Part shown: positions 1-9,055 of the stretch, piece after piece
Layout: the number at the start of each line of letters is the position of its first letter
How positions within the stretch are numbered: position 1 is the first letter of the stretch
Assembly: GCA_963682175.1 (NCBI GenBank)
Contig: OY821772.1
Span: 18,592,743 to 18,656,742, forward strand
Reading direction: 5' to 3'
Source: Triglochin maritima
Lineage: Eukaryota; Streptophyta; Magnoliopsida; Alismatales; Juncaginaceae
Length of the DNA: 64,000 bases
Notes under the pieces: generated by a model
Told to the model about the DNA's origin: nothing
Seen by the model: only the letters and a program-made list of their open reading frames with translations
Databases searched by the model: none
Made by a program: the position numbers and the translations under genes

Positions 1-1415
1 AGAATACTAGGTTGACCCTGTCTGTTTTCGGTCGACCGAGACCCCTGAGTCGGTCGACCGATAGAGTTGGATTTAATGTTGACCAGACTCCGGATTTTGA
101 CCTCGTTCGGTCGACCGGTTTTAGACTTTTGTTCGACCGTTTGGGAATTAGTGTTGCGCAGTGAGTTCTACCGATTCAGACTTTCGGTCGATCGAATTCC
201 TCGTGGAAACGGTCGACCGGTTAGACTATTTCGGTTGACCGAATCTGCTCAGAACTGAATTCCTAGGTCCCGTTGTGAATGCCAACTCTGTCCACGGAAA
301 CCCGTGTCCTCGCCTTGTGCGTGAGCCGGGAGGTGACGGTGGGCGCGTGATGCGTGCCTGCCCAGGGACCGCCGTTGGGAAGAGTGTGGGTGTTCGGGAC
401 GCGTCAGCTCCATGTATGGACCGTGACTTTTGAGATGTTTGTTGGCACTTTGTAGTATAGCAGGCCTGAGGGATCGCGGATCCCAGTGTGATGTTGTGCG
501 GGCACGCAACTGGCGTTGGGTGAGGTGACTACCGGCCCTTGGGGCTACGGAGGTCGCTGCCCTGCTTTTATAGCGGCGCGGTTGGTGTTCGCGGCTCGAG
601 GAGCCCGATGACCTGGCAGACTTCGGTCTGGATCTGTCCGATGCTGTGCCGGACTGTTGTGATGGACCACCGATGCTGTGCCGGTGATGCCGCCGAGGTT
701 GTGCCGGCGATGATGATTGTTGGGCCGAGGCTGTGCCGGCTTGTTGTTTTCCTCGGCTGGGCACCTACCGAGATGATGTTGTTATACCTTCCGGGCGACG
801 GCCCCGTTGGTCCCTGTGGCCCCGACCACTGAGATTTACAGATCTGTTTCTATCGGCGCGTAGACGTGACAGAGGCTCCCTGCCGAACCCTTGAGTAGTG
901 TAGCTGCGCGTGGGGGGTGCGATGTCGCGGGCTACTAGACTGCATGTGCCTGCAGTAGGTCTCTTTGGGAGACCCGATGATTGATTGTCGGACTGATGTC
1001 CTGTTTTACCCTTCGGGGGAACTGTTTTCCATTTCTGTTGATGCCATGACATGCTACTAGTATGATAGGTTCATTATGTGATGCATGCATATAGGTGGGT
1101 TGGCATACGGGGTTTCCTTCTGGAAACTCAGGCATTGTTGTTGCATCTTTTTCAGGATCGCAGTAGGTCCGGGTGGGTGGTGACCGAGGACGGAGCGCTT
1201 TGGAGTCGGATCCTCTTCGGCAGTTGCTAGACCGTACGACTACTTGTATTCTATTCCTTGTATCAGTATTGTAGTTGTACTTCTTTTGGAAAACTCCTTG
1301 TATTTTGGGTGCACCCGGATTTATACATTTATATATTAGTGACGTTCCCGCGTGAGTTGTCTGTTATGTTGGTTATTTTGAAATTTTAAATCTTCCGCTG
1401 TTTCGGGACGTTACA
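1..1415 (+). mobile_element. 3' part of a Ty3/gypsy-type LTR (start outside window)
   Basis: The block ends in GGGACGTTACA, the same 3' LTR terminus as the chromovirus LTR at 27528-27538. The two also share a long, diverged stretch (about 265-400 here, 26460-26590 there) and the closing part about 1130-1415. No primer-binding site follows position 1415, so this is either a solo LTR or a 3' LTR whose element lies to the left. The first 260 bases hold perfect CGGTCGACCG palindromes at 29-38, 51-60, 108-117 and 210-219 plus one-base variants at 185 and 232. Bases 630-760 repeat a GCTGTGCCGG-type word several times. The ORFs here only follow the GC-rich repeats; I see no gene. Confidence 0.75.
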
Positions 1416-1610
1416 CTTTGTCTACAATACTTTTGTGCCCTCTCTAACACTACCATTTTGTTGTGATGTGTGAAGGCAAGAATAGAACAATTCCCTATTT
1501 AAACATGTGATTGATAAATGCAGCTAAGTTATACTCTCCTCCTCCATCTGATTGAAATACCTTAATTTCATTGTTAAATTGCCTCTTAACATAAGCCTCA
1601 AAGACAAGGT
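1416..1610 (-). pseudogene. Ty1/copia integrase fragment
   Basis: Read on the minus strand, 1586 to 1531 encodes a copia integrase core segment containing the QSDGGGEY motif; the Asp is the second catalytic Asp of the DDE triad. Further along the minus strand (about 1470-1420) a decayed HHNKMVVLERAQ-like stretch follows, corresponding to the conserved QNGVAER region. The fragment is only about 60 codons with stops. It abuts the end of the LTR at 1415, so that LTR probably inserted into this older copia remnant. Confidence 0.6.
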
Positions 1611-2466
1611 AGAAATTCAAATTTAGATTTAGATTTCAAGGTAAATATCCAAATGAATCTTAAATGGTCATCCTTGAAGGTTACAAAGCACTAAAAACCC
1701 CACATCGAGCTCGAGTCTGGTCCATCACCCACGAGTCTACTATCCTACAACTCCCACCGATAGCCACAAAACTTAAGTTGATTGGTTATTATAGTAGTAG
1801 ATGTATGTCTTTATATGACACGCTACTAATTTCTTATTTAACCGATGCGCGACTAAATATTGAGGTGTTACAACCTACACTGCTGCAAAATAGAGGTATC
1901 ATGTCCGTTTTTAGCAGAAACCGACGTAGAAAGTCTCAGTGGAACCAAAAAAGAATTATATTTTTATATATTTTGAAGCATAACGTCCATCTACTCTCAC
2001 TAATACTTTTTGTTTCCATATCCATTCAACCTTGCATCTTATCACGAATACAAAAATTCATAGTAATGGTGAAATATAATACATATGACATATATGTTAG
2101 GAAAGAATATCACAACTATTAATATATACCTCACAATCTCACATGCATAAAACAAACGATGTCGTGATTTTGTCAAATTTCAAGCATTTCAAAGTAGCAG
2201 GGAAGCCCAAAAGATACACATAATTCAATCAAGACTTACAACATACTACCAAATCTAAAGTACCATTTATAATTAGCTTTTAGGAATATGAAATAAGAAG
2301 CTAAGGCATGTCCAATAGCAATAATTATTCGAGATGAATTCCAAATAAAAGGTGCTGCTAAGTCTTGAAATATTTTGGATGGATGTGTAGATATCTCACA
2401 TGGGTAAACAAACTTGGTAATAGGTACTTAAAATTCACTTGTGATTAACAAACAAAACACTTATAA
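1611..2466. other. No gene seen; AT-rich repeat remnants
   Basis: No supported coding region. Bases about 1835-1875 (a TTATTTAACCGATG-like segment ending GAGGTGTTACA) resemble the 3' end of a small LTR. At 1878 a CACTGCTGCAAAA sequence resembles a CACTA-transposon terminus, but I cannot find a matching partner end. The rest is low-complexity AT-rich sequence. Confidence 0.5.
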
Positions 2467-3199
2467 GAGCATTCACATTGATAATAAAAAGAGTTACATA
2501 CTAACAATAAGAGCTCTTATCATTCAAACGTGCAAGAAATTAATGTCACATGACAATCTTAAGTGCTAAAACATAGATTAAACCAAACAAAATGGATTGA
2601 AATCAACGGGAGTGCAATTTTGATGGAATGAAAAATGTAAATTGGATTACATTAGAGTATTAGAAAATTAAGAGCATAAAACTTTTTAAGCATAGAAAGC
2701 ATAGTCACCTTCATTTTGGAAATGCTAATATAAGTACAGCTTCCATTTCTAGGCTATAAGCGAAGAGAATCTACCACCAGCCCAGTTCTAAAACAATAAC
2801 ATTTCAAGTGAAAAAAGAGCAACTATGGCAAACAAGCTTATAAAAAAATTCACACAAGGAGAAAACTAGATAACTAAATATGGGATAAAATCGTAGCGGG
2901 AGAAAACTAGATAACTAAATATGGATAAAATCATAGCTTCTAAAATGATGTTGAAAAAAAAAAAATCCCAAGCCTGAAAGTTCCTTCCATTCCAAATCCA
3001 CTCTTTGCGACATCCTAAACAAATATTCACATGGAAGACTATGATTTAGGAAACCGCATTACATAGTACATTATTTGGAAATTTAAAAACTAAAACTAAA
3101 AATACATCATTAAATACTAAACTTAAAATACATCAAGACGCATTTCCTCCAAATCGTTGTCATATATTGTCGATCAAATCGGCTTGAAGGTTCAAATGT

Positions 3200-3886
3200 G
3201 TGGAGCGCCTCTTCAATGAATCAGCCGATCCAGGTGCAGTAGTGTGTAACGATGAGTCAATGAAGGGACGATGGCGGCGTACATCGCCGTCTGTGAACCA
3301 ATGGGTCAGTTGCTTCGACCAGGCGGTGCGGAGGAAGAGAAGCGGTTACAACGAGGACGATGTCATCAAAGAAGTGCAAATCATCTACGAAAGGACACAC
3401 AACACCAATTTTCAGTACATTCATGTTTGGTTGATGTTGCGCAGGTACCCTAAATGAGAGTCTGTTGCGGGAGGAGTAACCACAGGAGACGTCGTCGTAG
3501 AAAGTCCGGAGAGTTTTAGCAGCGGGAAAAGAAAAAACACCGACGACGATGAGAGTCACGCAACACCGTCAACAGATGAAATGGTGTTCGAACCATGTCC
3601 TCGTCTAGAAGGTGTTAAAAAAGCTAGAAAGAAGGGGAAACAACCAGTTCAGGTGCAAATTGATCCCGATATGTTAGAACTGAGGAAACAAATTAAATAT
3701 AGCGCAAAAGTGAGAGATGAAAAATACATGCGTTACGAAGAACGGGTGGAGAGGAAGCACATTGAAGCTGAGACGAAGTTCCAAAGGGAACTCAACAACA
3801 AGAAACTCGACGTGCTATTCTCTCTGATGAAGAAGGAAAACAATGACGAGTTCGATAAAAAAACACTTGCTGAACTCAAGGATTGA
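3200..3886 (+). pseudogene. Harbinger ORF1-like Myb/SANT-NAM-associated protein, one in-frame stop
   Basis: One reading frame runs from 3200 to 3886 with a single interruption, the TGA at 3455-3457. The first part (about 85 codons) has the W...SVNQW...FDQAVRRKRSGYNEDDVI pattern of the plant Myb/SANT-like proteins encoded by PIF/Harbinger ORF1 and by related host genes. Family members have Trp after the LRRYPK-like motif, so a TGG to TGA change explains the stop. Downstream, 3581-3886 encodes a Lys/Glu-rich NAM-associated C-terminal domain (KKARKKGK, then a charged helical region) ending at TGA 3884-3886. In active relatives this protein binds DNA and helps the transposase. The start is uncertain because the N-terminus is diverged. 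Confidence 0.65.
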
Positions 3887-4345
3887 GCTAAATCAGAAGG
3901 ATTTATGTAGGTGCTTCTGTTTTCATTTGGACTTAATGTGTTTCGTAGTTTATCAGTATTGTGGTAGTTTAAATTTCGTATCTGCATGAGGATTGCATTT
4001 CCTTTCTGTATTTCTGTTGTATTTTGTATCTGTATTTGTATTGTATTTCGTTTCCGAAGTTTATGAGTATTGTACTACTATTTCGTATTTTGTATATGAT
4101 TTTTTAATTTACTTTTATCTAAATAAATCAAAAACAATTTAATTAATCATAAAATATTTTTTCAATTAATTTTCAAAACCTAATTAATTTAATTACAATT
4201 TAACTAATCAATACATTAACCTAATTATATATAACTAATTTTTTTCTTTAAAACAAAAAAAAACAAAAAAAATTGACCAATCCGGGGGGACCGTTAAGGG
4301 AGGACTTTTTGGGTGCCCAAAAAAGAGCACTTGTTTAGTGTGCTC
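3887..4345. other. AT-rich 3' region of the Harbinger element
   Basis: Strongly AT-rich with A and T runs (for example 4240-4270). It leads into the right terminus near 4285-4345, where GGGTGCCC and GAGCAC motifs precede the final TGCTC. No coding sequence is seen. Confidence 0.5.
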
Positions 4346-4581
4346 TTAATAGTCTCTGTTTGTTCTATAAAGTGTTTATTTTATCTTTAGCTTTCTCATG
4401 TTTGTCCTTGCCAACAAACGGAGGAGATATTCGAGATCATATATAATTGCAAATGATTTGTCGGTATCATGAATATGCTTGTGTTGGTCATTTATATTTG
4501 AGTTTGATCTTAGTTAACAAACACTAGTAAAGTCGAAAGGCATTCCAAATATTAGAACGAAATTTAAGGCTTAGATACAAA

Positions 4582-4866
4582 TAGGGCTGTCAACTTTGGT
4601 TCGACTCGATGGTTCGATTCGAATTCGACCCGAAAACGTTCTATTCTAGTTTAACTTGAAAATAAAGAATCTTGATGAAAAACCAAAAAATCTTCAAACT
4701 CGTTTCGGTAAAAAAACCGCTCGAACTCGAAAAAATTTGATGCTCGGCTCGATAGTTTGCTCGAATTTTTTATTGCTGCATTTATAATTATTTTTTTGTA
4801 TTTGTTAATAACATAAGATAATACTTATGACTCGAAATTTTGCTCAACTCGTCTCGTTTACTAGTA
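4582..4866. mobile_element. Possible small hAT-type non-autonomous element
   Basis: It begins TAGGGCTGTCAAC, like the left end of the element at 5297, and has the same CTCGAA/TTCGAG-rich ends. The flanking octamers GATACAAA (4574-4581) and GATGTAAA (4867-4874) match at 6 of 8 positions, consistent with an aged 8-bp hAT TSD. The right terminus is poorly conserved. No ORF. Confidence 0.4.
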
Positions 4867-5296
4867 GATGTAAAATGCGTTAAATAATTAAATTATTGAG
4901 AGAAATCGATTACTTCATTAGCTGGCCATGTGAGCATGATCTTTGCATAAACAATGGGCGGAGTCATTTTGGATATGGATGCGTGATAAAAGTGGCCTAA
5001 TCCCGTCCACTTGTCAATATAAAAAACTAATAATGAACAGCACGAGGTAGGCAATTATATGAGTAAGTTATAATCGTCACATGAGAATAATAAGTCATAA
5101 TATCTTAAATTTCTTTATTTATTTTTAATTTAAAATATCATCAATATATCATATTTTTAAATCATGATAGCTTAGACATTCGTTGATTTGATCAACTTCT
5201 TCCAGTTCGTTATATCCTCCAGCCGGTTGTCTTAAACTTGACTTTATGCAACAGCTGATATAAATATAGACGAACTTGACTTTAAGAACTTAGTTT

Positions 5297-6108
5297 TAGG
5301 GTTGTCAAGTTCTGCTCGGGATCGATAGATCGCTCGATGTTCGCTCGATTTTGCTATAATTTTGCTCGAAATTGCTCGGATCGGTTAGTAACGAGCCGAG
5401 CATGAGCAGACCCTGCTCGCTCGATGCTCGCTCGGTGCTCGCTCAATTATCGTTCGAAACCTATTTACTATATCCAATTATTTGATTAACCTGAATATTC
5501 TATCCAATTACTCAATCGGTAAAGTGTTAAACTTATTTAATAAACTAATTTACCAAAACCAACAATCTATTTAACAAACCAAACCAAAATACTCATAAGA
5601 ATCAAAACCATATTGGTCCTAAACTTTTCGTTTTTCCATTATTATTATTTCTTTTCTTTTACTCATTCTTTTCTACACCAAAAGTTCAAATAAATTAAGG
5701 TTTTGGTCAGGTGGATGATTTTATTTATAAGATGTTGATGTTGGAGTTGTCCTGTAATTTAGGAGATTGTGTTTGATTTTAATATTGTGTTGGTTTTGTT
5801 TGATCGAAGTGTATAATCTTATTTATAAGATGTTGATGTTGTCGTATAATTTATAAGATTGTGTTTTATTTTAGGTGTTAATTTTAAAATTGTGTTAGTA
5901 ACTATTATTATATTTGTCTTAAGTAATCTTATAATTTACTTGTTAGGACAATATTATTAGGAATTCAATACCAAAAAAAAGGTTTAGGTTAACGAGCCGC
6001 TCGCGAGCAGGTCGAATCGAGCACGAGCAAAATTTTCCGCTCGAAACTCTTAACGAGCCGATCTTGAGCAGGCTCGGATCGCTCGTTTAGAGATCGATTA
6101 TACCCCTA
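5297..6108. mobile_element. hAT-superfamily non-autonomous element, 812 bp
   Basis: The element is flanked by a perfect 8-bp direct duplication CTTAGTTT (5289-5296 and 6109-6116). Its ends are TAGGGTTGT on the left and the inverse of TAGGGGTAT on the right. An 8-bp TSD with TAGGG-type short inverted repeats is characteristic of hAT transposons. Both ends are packed with CGAGC/GCTCG words (5320-5460 and 5990-6090), the subterminal repeats where hAT transposases bind. The core (5480-5980) is AT-rich with no coding capacity. Confidence 0.8.
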
Positions 6109-6368
6109 CTTAGTTTCTATATTTGACATTATAGTAATTAAGAAAGGACCTTATCAAACTAAAACCATAAACATATCAAGTACCAAAAGAGTATTTGTGA
6201 TATTTTGATTTATTAAAGTATTAAAATACTTATTTTGCAAATAATAATAATAATAAAGAACGATAAATATCAAGATAGATAAAACAGTACAACTTTCATA
6301 TATCCAAAGATCATTTTATTCTTATCCGGCCTCCAATATGACTTATTGAGTATTGACCTTTATCCTTG

Positions 6369-6377
6369 TATAAAATA
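6369..6377 (+). promoter_or_regulatory. Putative TATA box of the CXXS1-like gene
   Basis: TATAAAATA lies 47 bases upstream of the ATG at 6424, a plausible distance for a short-leader plant promoter. The hAT element ending at 6108 leaves about 250 bases of possible upstream promoter. Confidence 0.45.
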
Positions 6378-6423
6378 CCAAGCCGAATGAGGAGAACATA
6401 AACAACTCAAGATACTCTCTCTC

Positions 6424-7836
6424 ATGGAAAACCAAAGGCAGATCACTCAACCTAGAGTGGTTAAGGTGAACTCAGAGGAATCTTGGGACTTCTTCCAAAC
6501 TCAAGCCAACAACCAACACTGCCCAGTGAGTCCTCCAAAAGCCTCCGATTTGAGTGATCTCTTCCTTGATTGCAGTTTTTGCTTTGATTCTGAAGTAGCC
6601 ATACACCAAAATTGGAAGATGGACATGTTGGTTTTTTGTTTCTTAGTTTTGTGTTGGTTTGTCACAGGTATTTGTTCATTTCACAGCATCATGGTATCTC
6701 CCATCCGTTGCCAAGAATCCTTTCTTTGAAGGGTTTTGGCGAACAGCTACACTGATATTCTTTTCATCACTGTCGATGTTGACGAAGTGAAGGTGAGGAA
6801 TCCTTTCCCAGTTCACACGAGTTATGGGAACCAAATCAAACCCTAACAGTAGAATCTGATCTTGGTTTGAAAATCATTCAACAATTAGGCCTTATTTGGA
6901 TAGTCCGAAATAATAAATTTTTAATGAAAAATTGTATATTTCTGAAAAAATGGTTTTCAAACTTACAATGGTGTTTGGATCACCCAAATAATACATTATA
7001 AATCTGTGTTTTTTTGTTGAAAACGTATTTTCTGAAAAGATAAAAAGAGATAATATCTCTTTTATCTTCTCAAACACATTCTGTCTTTTCTCCGTCCTCT
7101 TTTCTTCTGAAACCTTTGTTTTTACAAAAAACTACATTATTTTATCCAGACATAAATTCATACGTGTTTTCAAAATACATTATCTTAATCAGATGTCAAC
7201 TTGAAACATTATTTGAATCAGATGTCAATTTGAAAAAGACATGTTTGGAGTCGAAGATTGAAAAACTTCAATTACCGAAACGAAACCTTAGTCTTAATTG
7301 GTTTTGAAGTTTGGACACTGACAGTCAATGAATGTACAATTAATTTATCAGAGATCCACGAAGTTTTTAGCATCAACAATCTATTGTTATTGCTTGCATA
7401 AGCACAAAATGTTATTATGTATGGGCAATTAATTGAAAAACCGCATGTTTCTTTTTGAGCCATTTGTCCACTGTATTGAAAATCACATGTAAAACAATCG
7501 TTTTGACCAAGTTCCTGTTTCAAATGTGGGAGAGTAATGAAGAAAAAAAATATAGATTTTCTCTAAAACCTTATTGTTCTGGATTATTAAACCTACTCAA
7601 CAAGTCCTTTGACCTGGGAAAATCTAAAACTCATTTGTTAGATGACACAATATTATAAACTGGATACGTGTTTGTAACAGAGTGTGGCAAAGAACATGAT
7701 AGTGAAGGCCATGCCTACCTTTGTGCTGCTGAAGGATAGGAATGTACTGTCCAAGTGGGTGGGAGCAAACCCACAACAGATTAGGAAGAAGCTGGAGACA
7801 TCAGTGGTTTCACTTCGTGCTGTTGACGAGCAGTGA
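6424..7836 (+). pseudogene. CXXS1: CXXS1-like monocysteine thioredoxin gene, three exons, frameshifted
   Basis: Three exons with GT-AG introns reconstruct a plant thioredoxin-like protein of the CXXS type: exon 1 6424-6525, exon 2 6668-6792, exon 3 7681-7836 (stop 7834-7836). Exon 1 holds the N-terminal RVVKV...ESWDFF strand and helix. Exon 2 holds VHFTASWYLPSV and, one frame over, ILFITVDVDEVK. Exon 3 holds KAMPTFVLLKD and the closing helix. Spliced length is about 127 codons, close to the family's roughly 120-130. Two oddities stand out. The active-site W-C-x-P-S reads W-Y-L-P-S, so the single catalytic Cys is a Tyr (TAT). Exon 2 is 125 nt, with a 1-bp loss at the run near 6729-6732 shifting the frame. 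CXXS proteins act as cytosolic disulfide isomerase-like thioredoxins; this copy should be inactive. A copia element lies 285 bases downstream. Confidence 0.75.
6793..7680 (+). other. Intron 2 of the CXXS1-like gene (888 bp)
   Basis: It starts GTGAGG directly after the GTGAAG codons of exon 2 and ends TTTGTAACAG at 7680. It is AT-rich, with a TGGATAGTCCGAAAT-type segment at about 6898-6912 that could be a degraded repeat. No gene is seen inside. It is unusually long compared with the 142-bp first intron. Confidence 0.6.
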
Positions 7837-8115
7837 TCCCTACATGTTTGCACAAACGGTCTTAATTAAGATCGAAGCATATTAACCTGTCGTGAGACCT
7901 CAGTGGTTTAGTTGGATTGCATCTGCATTGCCCCCTTGCTCCGCTTGTATAGTGAAAAGAAATTAGTAGTATATGTTTGTTTTGTACCTAAATCTATAAC
8001 AAGAGTTTTATTGCATTTGGAAGTAATAGGGAGATGAGTTTCTGGAGAATGACCACAAGTCACTGTATTCTTCAAAATATGTAATTTAGATCAAGGAATG
8101 CGATTGTCTGGCAAC
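7837..8115 (+). other. Probable 3' UTR and flank of the CXXS1-like gene
   Basis: No ORF. The AT-rich segment after the stop codon is interrupted at 8121 by the copia element. The original flank resumes at 22420. Confidence 0.4.
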
Positions 8116-8120
8116 ATATG

Positions 8121-8365
8121 TGTAAACTTTTGCTCCTACGTCGTTGGAGGAGGAAGGGATGCAAGGGGAGAGGAAGATGATCGAAGGTGAAGAAGAATTG
8201 AGAAAACAGTTCTGCTGTGATTTTTGTTTTGCCGTTCTGTTTTGATTGATTGGTTACTGTTACAATGGGCTGGGGCTGACCTTATATAGGTCCAGTAAGA
8301 ACTAGCCGTTGCAAACATACATTACTTCCTATATTACAATGTTTTTCTAATATAAAATCCTAACA
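8121..8365 (-). repeat. 3' LTR of the minus-strand copia
   Basis: It runs from TGTAAAC to CCTAACA in plus orientation. It matches 22174-22419 closely apart from scattered substitutions, including a shared ACTGGACCTACATAAGG-like block on the minus strand. Confidence 0.88.
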
Positions 8366-8414
8366 TTCCCCCTTAAGTTGGTGAGTGTATATTAACAACT
8401 CCCAACTTAGATAG

Positions 8415-9021
8415 CATTGAGAATTAAACTTAATCTTAGGTGGCATTCTAGTCACAAGCCACATCACCTATGGAGGGTGAGTCATCTAGGAGTTTATGAC
8501 TCAACAAGATGGAAGACAAAATGTTAAAGGAAAGGAAGATAGAAAGAGTCTCTTCATTTCTCTATGACTTTCGTCCTATTTTATGATGCAATTTTAGTAG
8601 AGGTTGTAATGATCTTGAATGATCATCTTTATGTAGTTTATGTTTTGTTTATGTTGTAGGTTAGGTTGAAGAGTCTTTGTAAGTGCCTATATAAAGCACA
8701 AGAGTTCTCCATTTGTAGACGAGTCAAGTGAAGTCAAGTGAGAGAAGAAAGAAAAGATGAGTTTGGTGCAAATCTTGTTTTTACTTATGAGTGTTAAGTA
8801 GTAAGTTCTCTTCTTTCATTCGTGTCCACAAATTGAGTAGATCAAAATATGAATCTAGTGATGACAATAGAAGACCCTCAGCATGGAGAACAAGGCGATC
8901 CAAAACAGCCCACCATGCGCGACTTCTGAACTGCTGATTAGCGGTCCAATTGCGCCTGGTGGAAGGTGTGTTTCTGGGGTGGCTCGGTCTGGTGCTCCCC
9001 GTCTTTCTCCTGCATCTAACA
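8415..9021 (+). repeat. 5' LTR of nested copia
   Basis: Promoter-like TATATAAA lies at 8688-8695. Near the 3' end, about 8925-8942, it carries a diverged ACTGCTGATTAGCGGT inverted repeat. In the 3' copy this reads perfectly as ACCGCTGATTAGCGGT at 12105-12120. The LTR ends CATCTAACA before the primer-binding site. Confidence 0.85.
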
Positions 9022-9023
9022 TC

Positions 9024-9041
9024 TGGTATCAGAGCCTCGTC
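9024..9041 (+). other. Primer-binding site (initiator tRNA-Met)
   Basis: TGGTATCAGAGCCTCG starts two bases after the LTR end and is complementary to the 3' end of plant initiator tRNA-Met, the standard copia primer. Confidence 0.8.
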
Positions 9042-9055
9042 TGATGGGGAGCTCA

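Larger units (their letters stand above)
2467..4345 (+). mobile_element. PIF/Harbinger-like DNA transposon, decayed
   Basis: The left end reads GAGCATTCACATTG, close to the GAGCATCCACAATG-type terminus of many plant PIF/Harbinger and Tourist-like elements. The right end reads AGTGTGCTC, an imperfect inverted match. TAA or TTA trinucleotides, the usual TSD type of this superfamily, flank both ends, but they are not identical as direct repeats. The interior carries a Myb/SANT plus NAM-associated ORF (3200-3886), typical of the accessory ORF1 of plant Harbinger elements. No DDE transposase is visible, so the copy is non-autonomous or deleted. Boundaries are probable, not proven. Confidence 0.6.

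Noticed and set aside
249..1135. ORFs in the first kilobase (171, 97 and 95 codons)
   Set aside because: They sit inside an LTR on both strands with overlapping frames and have no recognisable domain.
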